A stretch of 64,000 nt of DNA from Jatrophihabitans_A lederbergiae (GTDB lineage Bacteria; Actinomycetota; Actinomycetes; Mycobacteriales; Jatrophihabitantaceae): assembly GCF_031845305.1 (NCBI RefSeq), contig NZ_JAVREH010000008.1, positions 62,001 through 126,000 on the forward strand. The letters are read 5' to 3'. The position numbers and the translations under genes were made by a program. The notes beneath the pieces are model-generated. The model ran no database searches. It saw only the letters and a program-made list of their open reading frames with translations, and was not told the DNA's origin. Within the stretch, counting starts at the first letter, position 1, and each line of letters opens with the position of its first letter. Shown here in pieces: positions 45,799 to 54,518 of the stretch.

Positions 45799-47061
45799 TC
45801 AACCGCGCCGCCGGCTATCGGCTTTCAACCCGGCGCTGATGCGGCGGTCGACGGCCGGCGCTACAGGGGGGCCGGCCGGAGCTCGCAGTCGCGTGGCGAG
45901 AGCCAGCGCGAACCCGGCCGAGACGAGCGCGCAACCCACCGGCACCCAGAACGCCACGTGCGCCCCGTGCCGGTCAGCAATCCCGCCCACCGCGGCCGCA
46001 CCGAAGCCGTACCCGACCGACAGGCCGGTGCCGATCCAGGTCAAGCCCTCGGTGAGCGAGTCAGCCGACACGATCGAGTCCACCAGCCCGAAGCCGCTGA
46101 TCAGGGTCGGGGCGATGCCCATGCCCACGACGAACGTGCAGACCGCCAGTACCGGCAGCGTGGTCGGTACCAGGTACAGAAACGGCAGCACACCGAACAC
46201 CAACGCGGCCCGTACGAACCGGCGCAGCAGCGGCGTCCGCCAGTGCCGGCTGCCGTACAGGATGGCCGAGGCGGCTGAACCCGCCGCGAAGCTGGCTACG
46301 ACCCAGCCGGCGCTGGCACGCTGACCGTGCTGGCCGCAGAAGGCGACCATGACGACCTCGGCGCTGCCGAAGACGGCGCCCATGAACACCATCACCAGCG
46401 TGATGAGCAGCATGCCCCGGCTCCGAAGCGCAAACGTCGGCCGCTCGCCCGGACCGCGGACCCGTAGCGGCGGATCGGTTCCGCGCTGAGAGGCCAGCCA
46501 CAGCGACCCGGCGGCGATCAGCGCCATCGCCAGCCCCAGGGTGACCAGCGGGCTGGCGTGGGTCGCCAGCACGGTGGCCACCAGCGGTCCGATCACGAAG
46601 ATGACCTCGTCGATGGTCGATTCCACCGAATACGCGGTCGAGCGCCGGCCCGGGTCCGCCGGCCAGACGTAGGACCACCGGGCGCGGATCAGCGCGCCGA
46701 TATTGAGCAGGGATGCCCCCATCAGCATTGCCGGAAGCAGCAACGTCCACAGCGGTGTGCGGACGGTGATCAGCACGGCGAAGACGGCGGTCGCGGCGAG
46801 GTGCCCGGCGAGAAAGCGGGGCAGCACCCGATGCTGGCCGAGCCGGTCGACCAGCCGTCCGGCGATCGGGTTTCCCAGGGCACCGCCGATCACGTAGCTG
46901 CCGCTGACCAGGCCCGCGAAACCGTAGGCATGGGTGCGGCCCGAGATGATCAGGACCATGGCGATGGGATAGATCGCCATCGAGGCCCGGGACAGGAAGC
47001 CGGCCGCCGAGAAGGCGGTGGCTCCGGGAAAGGCGAAGGCGGCGCGGTAGCGGTTCAGCAC
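45799..47061 (-). CDS. MFS transporter
   Basis: About 420 residues with twelve hydrophobic segments: RYRAAFAFPGATAFSAAGFLSRASMAIYPIAMVLIISG, a signature of a actinobacterial drug-efflux-like MFS clade. The GTG at 47061 starts 6 bases after the era stop; a longer frame from 47109 would overlap era. Inserted between era and recO; substrate unknown. Confidence 0.83.
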   Translation of the reverse strand: MLNRYRAAFAFPGATAFSAAGFLSRASMAIYPIAMVLIISGRTHAYGFAGLVSGSYVIGGALGNPIAGRLVDRLGQHRVLPRFLAGHLAATAVFAVLITVRTPLWTLLLPAMLMGASLLNIGALIRARWSYVWPADPGRRSTAYSVESTIDEVIFVIGPLVATVLATHASPLVTLGLAMALIAAGSLWLASQRGTDPPLRVRGPGERPTFALRSRGMLLITLVMVFMGAVFGSAEVVMVAFCGQHGQRASAGWVVASFAAGSAASAILYGSRHWRTPLLRRFVRAALVFGVLPFLYLVPTTLPVLAVCTFVVGMGIAPTLISGFGLVDSIVSADSLTEGLTWIGTGLSVGYGFGAAAVGGIADRHGAHVAFWVPVGCALVSAGFALALATRLRAPAGPPVAPAVDRRISAGLKADSRRRG

Positions 47062-47066
47062 GGTCG

Positions 47067-47984
47067 CTAGAAACCCAGCCGATCGAGCTTCTTCGGGTCG
47101 CGCTGCCACTCCCCCATGACCGACACGTGCAGCTTGAGGTTCACGCGCTGCCCGAGCAGTTCCTCGATGCCGTGGCGGGCGTCCGTGCCGATCCGCTTGA
47201 GCCGGCTGCCACCGGCGCCGAGGATGATCGGCCGCTGGCTGGTGCGCTCCAGGTGCAGGGTGGCGAAGATGTCGAGCAGCGGCGGCCGTCCCTCGGTGTC
47301 CCGTGGGTTCATCTCTTCCACGGTCACCGCGATGGAGTGCGGCAGCTCGTCGCGCACATCGGCCAGCGCGGCCTCGCGGATCAGCTCGGCGATCCTGCTC
47401 TCGTCGCTCTCGTCGGTGCGGACCTCGGAGGGGTAGAGCTGCGGTCCGGTCGGCAACCGCGCGATGAGGAGGTCCGCCAGCAGGTCCACCTGCTCGCCGG
47501 CCACGGCCGACACCGGCACCACCTCGGCGAACTCCCCCAGCTGCCCGACGGCCATCAGCTGCTCCGCGATGCGGGGCTTGGATGCCCGGTCGGTCTTGGT
47601 GACGATGGCGACAACGGGCGCCTTGAGCTGGCTCAGCTCGGCCGCGATGAATCGGTCACCGGGACCGATTTTCTCATCCGCTGGAAGGCAGAACCCGATC
47701 ACGTCCACGTCTGCCAGGGTGCCGCGGACGACGTCGTTGAGCCGCTGGCCGAGCAGCGTGCGCGGGCGGTGCAGGCCCGGTGTGTCCACCAGCACGAGCT
47801 GGCCGTCCGGACGGCTGAGCACCCCGCGTACGGCACGGCGGGTGGTCTGCGGCTTGTCGCTGGTGATCACGATCTTCGAGCCGACCAGCGCGTTGGTCAG
47901 CGTCGACTTGCCGGCGTTCGGACGTCCCACGAACGCGCAGAAGCCGGAGCGGTAGACGTCCTCTTCGGAATTCACACCTCTCAT
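47067..47984 (-). CDS. era: GTPase Era
   Basis: 305 residues. G1 GRPNAGKSTL, G2 SDKPQTTRRAVRGV, G3 LVDTPGLHRPRTLLGQRLND, G4 VTKTD, followed by a KH RNA-binding domain (ILGAGGSRLKRIGTDARHGIEELLG and VNLKLHVSVMGEWQRD). It helps 16S rRNA maturation and 30S assembly. A GTG at 47975 is an alternative start. Confidence 0.96.
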   Translation of the reverse strand: MRGVNSEEDVYRSGFCAFVGRPNAGKSTLTNALVGSKIVITSDKPQTTRRAVRGVLSRPDGQLVLVDTPGLHRPRTLLGQRLNDVVRGTLADVDVIGFCLPADEKIGPGDRFIAAELSQLKAPVVAIVTKTDRASKPRIAEQLMAVGQLGEFAEVVPVSAVAGEQVDLLADLLIARLPTGPQLYPSEVRTDESDESRIAELIREAALADVRDELPHSIAVTVEEMNPRDTEGRPPLLDIFATLHLERTSQRPIILGAGGSRLKRIGTDARHGIEELLGQRVNLKLHVSVMGEWQRDPKKLDRLGF

Positions 47985-48041
47985 TCTCCCACTCCGGGGC
48001 GCGCCCCCAGTCTCGACTCCTTCCAGACAGCACCGGCTTCG

Positions 48042-49669
48042 TCAAGCACCGGCTTCCCGAACATCGGCCACGACGGCCTGCGCGGGCTCCTCGTTGATCG
48101 CCACCTCGACGCGATTGCGGCCGCGCTCCTTCGCCAGATAGCTGGCGCGGTCGGCTCGTCTGAGCAGCGCCTCGGCGTTACCGGCGTGGTGCGGCAGCAC
48201 CGCTACACCGAAGCTGGCGGTAATCGGCTGCGACAGCTGAGGAATCTCTTCCCGCAGGAGTGCCTCGCGCAGCTTCTCGGCCAGCACCCTCGCGCCCTCC
48301 ACGTCCGTGGCAGGCGCCAGCACCAGGAATTCCTCACCGCCGATGCGTGCGGCGAAGTCGCTCTCGCGCAGATGATCGCGAAGGCACTCACCCACCGCCG
48401 ACAATGCCGCGTCACCGACCTCATGGCCGTACCGGTCGTTGACCGACTTGAAGTGGTCCAGGTCGAAGGCGATCGCGGCCAGCGGCTCACTGCTGCGGCC
48501 GGCATGGGCGGCCATCCGCTTGAGCGTGTCGTTCATCGAGCGACGATTGGGCAGGCCGGTCAAGGCATCCGTCGACGCCCGGCTCTCGGCGATCGCGATG
48601 GTCTTGAGGTTCGCGAGCACCGGCGCCGCCTGAGCCACGGTATCGATCAGGCCGCGCCGGTCCGATTCCGCCAGCGGCGTTGCCTGCTCCACGAGCACCG
48701 ATCCGATCACCTTGCCACCCACCAGCAGGGGTTCGCAGGTCGCCGTCCCGGGCACCTTCGAGCAGACGGCGCACGAGATCAGCTCGTCGTGGTCCGCGCC
48801 GTCCTGGTGTGCCCGTCCCAGCCGGATCGCCAGGCACGCGCGGGGCTCCGCCGCAGCCAGCGGTTCGGCGAGCACCGAGCCCGCCGGCAACTCCGTGGCG
48901 GCGCCCAGCCTGTTGTCCGAGTTGTTGCGGATGAGCACCGTCGCGCTGGCGCCGGGCAGCGAGCGTTGCAGGTGCCGGCGAACCAGCTGGTGCGCCTCAG
49001 CCTCACTGTCGACTGCCTGGATCAGGTCAGAGAATTCCCTTTGACGAATGCGGTATTTCACCTCGGTCTCACTGAAGGACAGTGCGCGCCTGGCCACCCG
49101 CTGGACCGCGAGCACGCCGACCAGGCCGAACAGCGCTGCCAGTACGACGACGACAGCGGTCGACCACAACGCCGACCGGCGCAGCGAGGCGTCCCGGCGG
49201 ATGGCCAGCCGATTCCGGACTTCGGCGTTCAGGGCGCGGAACTGGTCCATCTCCTTCTTGCCCTGCTGCGCTTGGGCCACCTGCACGTGCGCCGCCGTGT
49301 TCGCCCGCCGGCGCTGGATGGTCTGCTCGGCGTACGCCTGCCATCTGCGCGCGGCGCTATCCTCGGCAGACGCCAGGCTGGTCGACTCCGGATCGCCGGC
49401 CGAAGCGCGGATCACCTCGATACGGGCCTGCTCGTATGTCGCGCGCCCGCTCAGGTACGGCTCGAGGAACTGCTCCTCGCCGGTGTAGAGGAAGCCTCGG
49501 ACGCCGGTCTCCTGATCCAGCATGCGGTCAGCACGGCGACCGCGCTGTCAGTACGGGCGGCGGCGCGGGTGGCCCCGGTTCGCTGGACCTGAAAGGCGCC
49601 CAGTAAGGCGACCGTCACGGCAACCACGGCAACGAGCAGGAACGCGATCAGTCGACGGAAGTGGGACAC
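48042..49669 (-). pseudogene. CHASE3-like sensor diguanylate cyclase (GGDEF), N-terminus frameshifted
   Basis: The N-terminal membrane helix FRRLIAFLLVAVVAVTVALLGAFQV is read from 49669; a frame change near 49523 is needed to reach MLDQETGVRGFLYTGEEQFLEPY, a CHASE3-like segment. A second helix (TAVVVVLAALFGLVGVLAV), a GAF-like region with CAVC, and a GGDEF domain follow: LTGLPNRRSMND, FDLDHFKSVNDRYGHEVGD, and active site RIGGEEFLVLA. RESD five residues before GGEEF is the inhibitory c-di-GMP I-site. Without the N-terminus the 493-residue part from 49523 could still be translated as a one-helix cyclase. Either a real indel or a sequencing error. Confidence 0.8.
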
Positions 49670-49981
49670 CAGTTCTTATCGGACCAGAGACGACATGCCT
49701 GAGGCTTGAAGGTGATCGACCTATCCGCTGACCGACTCCTGACGCTTGCAGTGGAATGCATTGAACCCCAGCGTCGCGATCCTTTGAGCTCGGCGGCTGG
49801 ACCCGCCATGAGCGTAGTGAGCCAAAGGTCACGGATGGATAACGGCACAGATTGATTGCAGCCAGATCTTTACGAACGGCCCTTACGACCGGCAGAATCA
49901 CCCAAGGCCTCGACGGGGGCTTAGACGGCCCGCGCACTCCACCCCCCGTGGGTGCGCGGGCCCTCTCACGTCAGCTCGTTC
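49670..49981. other. intergenic region upstream of the GGDEF gene
   Basis: About 310 bases. No gene or riboswitch recognised. It presumably holds the GGDEF promoter and, at its right end, the terminator of the MscS gene. Confidence 0.45.
49927..49962 (-). terminator. hairpin terminator of the MscS-like gene
   Basis: 11-bp perfect arms GGCCCGCGCAC / GTGCGCGGGCC with a 14-base C-rich loop, about 20 bases beyond the stop of the MscS-like gene. Confidence 0.7.
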
Positions 49982-50812
49982 TTACTTCAGCCGGTCGGCA
50001 TCCTTGAGCCGGCCGGCGTCCTTCTGCCCACCGTCGGCCTGCCCACCGTCGGCCTGCCCACCGTCGGCCTGCCCACCGTCGGCCTGCTCCGGTGGGTCCG
50101 ACGGCCCGATCGCGGCGGCCAGCAGCCCCGAGTTCGGCATCGACACGATGCCCTCGTCGGTGTCGATGGTGGTGTACATCAAGCCCGCACCGAGGATCAC
50201 GCCGTCGAAGGGGCCACCCATGGCACCGCTACGGATCTTCACCCGCTGCCCCGGCACGTAGGGCCGGGCGAACAGCAAGACGAGGCCCGCGAAGAAGTTC
50301 CCCAGGGTCTGCTGGGCGGCGATACCGAAGACCACGCCGGTCACCGCGCCGCCCACCAGCAGGTTTCCCAGGTTCACGTTGAGCAGCCCGAGCAGGCCGA
50401 GCAGCACCGTGCCGTAGCCCAGGATCATGCAGATCAGCCGCACCGCCGAGCCCGCGGCCACCCCGCCGTGCGCCTCGCTCACCCTGGCGAGCTCCCCGGC
50501 GACCGAGCGGGTACCGACGATCCCGGCAATGATGAACACGACCGCCAGCCCCACCACGACGAGCGAGAGCTGCCCCTTGCTGAGGTCCAGCGTCCGGCCG
50601 AACACGGCGAAGTGGGTGCGTCTGGTGTGCTCGACGCCGCCGAAGTGGTCGCCGATCGAGAAGGCCGCCAACGCGATCAGGACGGCGGGAACGGCCCGCT
50701 TCAGGTTCGGCTTGGCCCTGGCGTCGATGGCTCGCAGGGCGTCCAGTGCGGCAGGGAAGGTGAGTGCCGGGCCGAAGCTCCTGGTCCGGCGCGGTGTTGG
50801 CTCGTCGGTCAT
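49982..50812 (-). CDS. MscS-family mechanosensitive channel-like protein
   Basis: 276 residues from an ATG at 50812. Several membrane helices are followed by the pore-lining/beta domain: NLLVGGAVTGVVFGIAAQQTLGNFFAGLVLLFARPYVPGQRVKI and YTTIDTDEGIVSMPNSGLL. The C-terminal cytoplasmic cage is shorter than in MscS and is replaced by ADGGQ repeats and a charged tail. It probably releases solutes on osmotic downshock. Confidence 0.85.
   Translation of the reverse strand: MTDEPTPRRTRSFGPALTFPAALDALRAIDARAKPNLKRAVPAVLIALAAFSIGDHFGGVEHTRRTHFAVFGRTLDLSKGQLSLVVVGLAVVFIIAGIVGTRSVAGELARVSEAHGGVAAGSAVRLICMILGYGTVLLGLLGLLNVNLGNLLVGGAVTGVVFGIAAQQTLGNFFAGLVLLFARPYVPGQRVKIRSGAMGGPFDGVILGAGLMYTTIDTDEGIVSMPNSGLLAAAIGPSDPPEQADGGQADGGQADGGQADGGQKDAGRLKDADRLK
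50026..50085 (-). repeat. four perfect 15-bp tandem repeats in the MscS-like gene
   Basis: GCCCACCGTCGGCCT repeated at 50026, 50041, 50056 and 50071, encoding ADGGQ x4 near the C-terminus. Likely variable in copy number between strains. Confidence 0.92.
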
Positions 50813-50837
50813 ACGCCCATCCTGTCCCACCCCGTCG

Positions 50838-51330
50838 CTACCGCCGGAAGGTGGCACGCCGGAGAACTACTGGACCCGCTGGCCGGCCTCGTCCTGCGGC
50901 GCGGAACGGTCCTTGGCCTGCGCCCGGCCGGACGGCCGGTGATATAAGGCGGTGACCAACCCGTCCGGGCTCAGACCGGGCGGCCAGCAGCCGGTGCGTG
51001 CCGGCCGCCGAACCGCGGCGCTTGAGTCGCAGCACGAACGCCAGCACCGTGGCCACGCCCTGGTACATGTCGGCCGGGATCTCCTGCCCGATGTCACAGA
51101 CCTGGTAGAGCGTCCTGGCCAGGGCAATGTCCTGCACCATCGGAACCCGGCTCTTGTCCGCCAGTTCCCGGATCCGCGCCGCCACATGGTCGGCCCCCTT
51201 GGCCACCACCCGCGGCGCGCCGCCGCACCGGGTCATAGCGCAGCGCCCGCCACGTGGGTCGGGTTCACCACGATGACGTCGGCGGTCGGCACATCCGCCA
51301 ACATCCGGTTCCGGCTGATCACCAGCGCCA
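50838..51330 (-). pseudogene. flhB: C-terminal remnant of the flagellar export protein FlhB
   Basis: One frame reads ISRNRMLADVPTADVIVVNPTHVA, which holds the FlhB self-cleavage site NPTH. After frame changes near 51240 another frame reads APRVVAKGADHVAARIRELADKSRVPMVQDIALARTLY, then GQEIPADMYQGVATVLAFVLRL, the rest of the FlhB cytoplasmic domain. The four-helix membrane domain is absent and at least one indel interrupts the rest, so it is non-functional. It lies directly behind the flagellar sigma gene, so other export genes were probably once adjacent. Confidence 0.82.
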
Positions 51331-51373
51331 CTGCTGCCGATCCGGTGGCGACTACGGCCGGCGCGTGGCGCAA

Positions 51374-52360
51374 TCAGGCGATGGAGCTGATGCCCAGGCC
51401 GTTGCGATGCCGCTGCGCCTGCGCCTGGTACGCGGTGGACACAACCTCGCCGAGCGGGTTGGACATCCGCAGCCGGCTGGCCAGCGTCCCGCGGGCCGCG
51501 ACGGCGGCCGCGTAGCTGGCGACCCGGGCACCCGCGCGTCCGCTCGGCTCCTCGACCGGACGGGCCTCGGGCTCGGAGGCCGCCAGACCGTGACGCAGCA
51601 GCTTCAGCGCCTCGGCACGCAACTGAGAGATGCGGGATTCGGTGACGCTGAGCTCGGCGGCGATGTCTGACATCTGGCGGTGCTCGAAGAAGTAGGCCCG
51701 CACCACGTGGCGGAGCCGCTCGGGCAGTTCGGTGATCGCGTCGTGCAGGTAGCCGAGTTGCTCGCGGTCGAGCACAAGCTGCTCGGGGCCACGCTGGACG
51801 TCCGGAAGCATCGCCGCGCCGGTCTCCGGCGCGAAACCCTGCAAGCTGAGCAGGCTGGCCCGGTGCACGTCCGCATCGATGCCACTGAGTTCGGAGACGC
51901 TCACTCCGAGCGTCTCGGCGACCTCGTGCGAGCGCGGAGAGCGACCCAGAGTGACTGCCAACTGGTTGCGCGTCGCGTCGACCTCACGAGCACGGCCCCG
52001 CACCGAGCGGCTCGCCCAGTCCATCGACCGCAGTTCGTCGACCAGCGCGCCCCGGATCCGGATCGCGGCGAAGCGAGCGAAGGGAACGCCGCGTGACTCG
52101 TCGAAGCCCTGCGCGCTCAGCACGAGGGCGGTCATACCCGCGGACGCCAAGTCGTCGCGACCGATGTGGGCAGGCAGCCGAGTCATGGTTTCGCGGACGA
52201 TGTGTCCGACGAGGGCCAGATTCTGCCGGACAAGTGTCTCTACAGAAGCAGATTTCTCTACAGAAGCAGATGTCTCTACAGAAGCAGTGGCGGAGTCGCC
52301 GGCGGGTGCACCGGTGGTCGCGGGGGCCGCCACTGCGCGAGCCTTCGTGGTCATCGACAT
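51374..52360 (-). CDS. FliA/WhiG-type sigma factor
   Basis: About 328 residues. Region 2: LVRQNLALVGHIVRETMTRLPAHIGRDDLASAGMTALVLSAQGFDESRGVPFARFAAIRIRGALVDELRSMDWASRSVR, typical of sigma-28. Region 4: ITELPERLRHVVRAYFFEHRQMSDIAAELSVTESRISQLRAEALKLLR. The N-terminus has a 6-residue tandem repeat; the C-terminal ~70 residues are an unusual extension. The start is uncertain (52354, 52360 or 52366). It is divergent from flgN and very likely directs the flagellar operon. Confidence 0.88.
   Translation of the reverse strand: MSMTTKARAVAAPATTGAPAGDSATASVETSASVEKSASVETLVRQNLALVGHIVRETMTRLPAHIGRDDLASAGMTALVLSAQGFDESRGVPFARFAAIRIRGALVDELRSMDWASRSVRGRAREVDATRNQLAVTLGRSPRSHEVAETLGVSVSELSGIDADVHRASLLSLQGFAPETGAAMLPDVQRGPEQLVLDREQLGYLHDAITELPERLRHVVRAYFFEHRQMSDIAAELSVTESRISQLRAEALKLLRHGLAASEPEARPVEEPSGRAGARVASYAAAVAARGTLASRLRMSNPLGEVVSTAYQAQAQRHRNGLGISSIA
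52237..52287 (-). repeat. 18-bp tandem repeat (3 copies) in the N-terminal coding region of the sigma gene
   Basis: TCTCTACAGAAGCAGAT(T/G) at 52237, 52255 and (truncated) 52273, encoding SVETSA-like hexapeptides in the disordered N-terminus. Confidence 0.85.
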
Positions 52361-52496
52361 ACTCACTCATCTCTTACGGTCCCGGCGCGCCGGTCCCCGC
52401 TGTCATCGGGTGCTGCATGGTCGGTGCAAGTCACGTTCACCGACTTAACCTGGACTTAATGTAATGCCTGCGTTAAGAACTGCCTACTCAGAGTAA

Positions 52497-52512
52497 TGTG
52501 AGTTAGATCACA
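52497..52512. promoter_or_regulatory. perfect CRP/GlxR-type binding site
   Basis: TGTGA-N6-TCACA (GTTAGA spacer) in an AT-rich island of the region between the sigma factor and flgN genes. It matches the classic cAMP-receptor-protein consensus, which actinobacterial Crp/GlxR shares. Orientation and direct target are not decided. Confidence 0.75.
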
Positions 52513-52587
52513 TAAAAGCGCCACCGGCGCGTCGCGGTGTTGGCTCCCCCTACCTGGCGCCTAGTAGCCGGCAACTACCGCACATGT

Positions 52588-52614
52588 TCAAGTCGATCGA
52601 CCACCGGCCGATGA
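52588..52614 (+). promoter_or_regulatory. sigma-28-like promoter upstream of flgN
   Basis: TCAA at 52588-52591, exactly 15 bases, then GCCGATGA at 52607-52614. The sigma-28 consensus is TAAA-N15-GCCGATAA, so each element has one mismatch. It lies about 35 bases before the flgN ATG, and the GAGGAGAG ribosome site follows. Confidence 0.6.
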
Positions 52615-52647
52615 GTTGCTTGAACCCGAGGAGAGTGTGAGGTAGTC

Positions 52648-53157
52648 ATGACGACGACTGCAGAAAGTAAAACCATGGGGTTCTCCGAAATATCGACACT
52701 GCTCTGGCGCGAGCGCGAGGCGCTTCAGTTGCTGCTCTTCAAGCTCGTCGAGGAGCAACTGATCGTCAGTGCTGGCCAGACGCGCTGGCTCGCTCAGGCC
52801 AACGACGAGGTCGAGGCAGCGCTGCTTCAGCTGCGCGGCACCGACGTGTTGCGCGCGGCTGAGGTGGACGCGGTAGCGGAGGATCTGGGATTGACCGGGG
52901 CACCCTCCCTGGCCGATCTCGAGGCGACCGCGCCTGAGCCGTGGGCGACGATGTTCGGAGAGCACCGGCAGGCACTGCTGCTGCTCTCCGAGGAGCTCGG
53001 CCGCACCGCCGGCGAGAACCGCGCACTACTCAGCGCCGGTGCCCGCGCCGTCCGCGAGACGCTGCTGTCCGTCACCCGCACCGTCGAGACCTATGACTCC
53101 CGCGGTTCCACCGCCGCTCCCCACAGCGCTCCGATGTTCATGGATGAGCAGGCATGA
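52648..53157 (+). CDS. flgN: flagellar chaperone FlgN
   Basis: 169 residues, all helical, with the pattern of FlgN: LLWREREALQLLLFKLVEEQLIVSAGQTRWLAQANDEVEAAL, then LSEELGRTAGENRALLSAGARAVRETL. It would keep FlgK and FlgL export-competent. First gene of the flgN-flgK-flgL-fliW run; the stop overlaps flgK by 4 bases. Confidence 0.87.
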   Translation: MTTTAESKTMGFSEISTLLWREREALQLLLFKLVEEQLIVSAGQTRWLAQANDEVEAALLQLRGTDVLRAAEVDAVAEDLGLTGAPSLADLEATAPEPWATMFGEHRQALLLLSEELGRTAGENRALLSAGARAVRETLLSVTRTVETYDSRGSTAAPHSAPMFMDEQA

Positions 53158-54518
53158 GCAGTTCCTTCTCCGGGCTCACCCACGCCCTGGCCTCGCTGAA
53201 CGCCCAGAGCTACGCGCTGAGCGTCACCGGCGACAACATCGCCAACGCGAACAACCCGGGCTGCACCCGCCAGCGGGCCAACCTCACCGAGGTCGGCCCA
53301 GCGGTCGGTGTGTCGACTCTGTACGTGACCCCAGCGGTGACCGGCGGCGGAGTCACCAGCTCCGGCGCCTCCCGCCTCAACGACCCGGTGCTCGACGCCC
53401 GGGCCCGCGCCGAGCACGGCCAGAACGGCATGGCCCAGACCGATCAAGCAGCCCTGAGCAGCGTCGAGGGACTTTTCGACGAGCCCAGCGCCACCGGGCT
53501 GTCCGAGCAGCTGAACGACTTCTGGAACGCCTGGTCCGCGGTGGCCAACAACCCCGGTGGTAACGCCGGCGCCGCCGCGCGCAGCGTCGTGTTGCAGAAG
53601 TCCGCGGGGATCGCCAACAGCCTCAACGCGACCAGCGCGGCCCTCGGCCGGGTTCTGGACGGCACCAGCCTGCAGCTGACCAACTCGGTCCAGCAGGTCA
53701 ATTCCGCCGTGGCGGGCCTGGCCCAGGTGAACGGCGCCATCGCAATCGCGACGGCCACCGGCTCGGACGTCAACTCCCTGGCAGACCAGCGTGACACGCT
53801 GCTCCTGCAGCTGTCCGACCTCACCGGCGCTCAGGCGACCCTGCAGGCCGACGGCACCGCCACCGTGGTTGTCGGCGGCCGGACCCTGGTCGCGGGCACC
53901 ACCACGAAGACGGCCGCTCTGGACGCCACCAACCAGCTGACCGTCGGCGGCGCGCCGGCCAGCGGCACCACCGGGTCGGTCGGCGGCCTCATCAACGCCG
54001 TGAACACCGTGCTCCCCGACTACGCCAACCAGCTCGATGCCGTCGCCTCGGCCCTGGCCAGCTCGGTCAACAGCGCCCAGACGTCGGGTTACGACCTCGC
54101 CGGCAACCCGGGCAGCCCGCTGTTCAATGGCACCACGGCGGCCTCGATCTCGGTCGCGGTCACCGACCCGTCCAAGCTGGCGGCATCGGGCACTCCCGGT
54201 GGCAACTTCGACGCCTCCGTGGCCCAGAAACTTGCCGGCTTCGGCTCGCTGCCCGGCGGCGCCAACGAGGCCTACAGCGGCCTGATCGGCAACCTCGGCA
54301 CCCAGGTGCAAGGTGCCACCCAGCGCGCGTCCATCCAGCAGTCGGTGACCACGAACGTCGACAAGCTGGTGCAGTCCCAGTCAGGCGTCAGCTTCGACGA
54401 GGAGACCACCAACCTGCTGACGTACCAGCGGTCATACCAGGCCTCGTCACGGGTCCTGACCACCGTCGACGAGATGCTGGATACCTTGATCGACCGCACC
54501 GGAAGGGTCGGCCTGTAA
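53154..54518 (+). CDS. flgK: flagellar hook-associated protein 1
   Basis: 454 residues. Rod/hook-type N-terminus SFSGLTHALASLNAQSYALSVTGDNIANANNPGCTRQRANL and C-terminus ETTNLLTYQRSYQASSRVLTTVDEMLDTLIDRTG form the paired helices of the family. The central domain is shorter than in enterics. Forms the hook-filament junction. The last base overlaps flgL (TAATG). Confidence 0.93.
   Translation: MSSSFSGLTHALASLNAQSYALSVTGDNIANANNPGCTRQRANLTEVGPAVGVSTLYVTPAVTGGGVTSSGASRLNDPVLDARARAEHGQNGMAQTDQAALSSVEGLFDEPSATGLSEQLNDFWNAWSAVANNPGGNAGAAARSVVLQKSAGIANSLNATSAALGRVLDGTSLQLTNSVQQVNSAVAGLAQVNGAIAIATATGSDVNSLADQRDTLLLQLSDLTGAQATLQADGTATVVVGGRTLVAGTTTKTAALDATNQLTVGGAPASGTTGSVGGLINAVNTVLPDYANQLDAVASALASSVNSAQTSGYDLAGNPGSPLFNGTTAASISVAVTDPSKLAASGTPGGNFDASVAQKLAGFGSLPGGANEAYSGLIGNLGTQVQGATQRASIQQSVTTNVDKLVQSQSGVSFDEETTNLLTYQRSYQASSRVLTTVDEMLDTLIDRTGRVGL

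Noticed and set aside
47127..49592. 821-codon open frame spanning era and the GGDEF gene on the plus strand
   Set aside because: It crosses two real minus-strand genes and has no recognisable domain.
49927..49962. Possible riboswitch near the c-di-GMP cyclase
   Set aside because: Only a simple GC-rich hairpin is seen, with no conserved c-di-GMP riboswitch core; it is positioned as the MscS-like gene's terminator.
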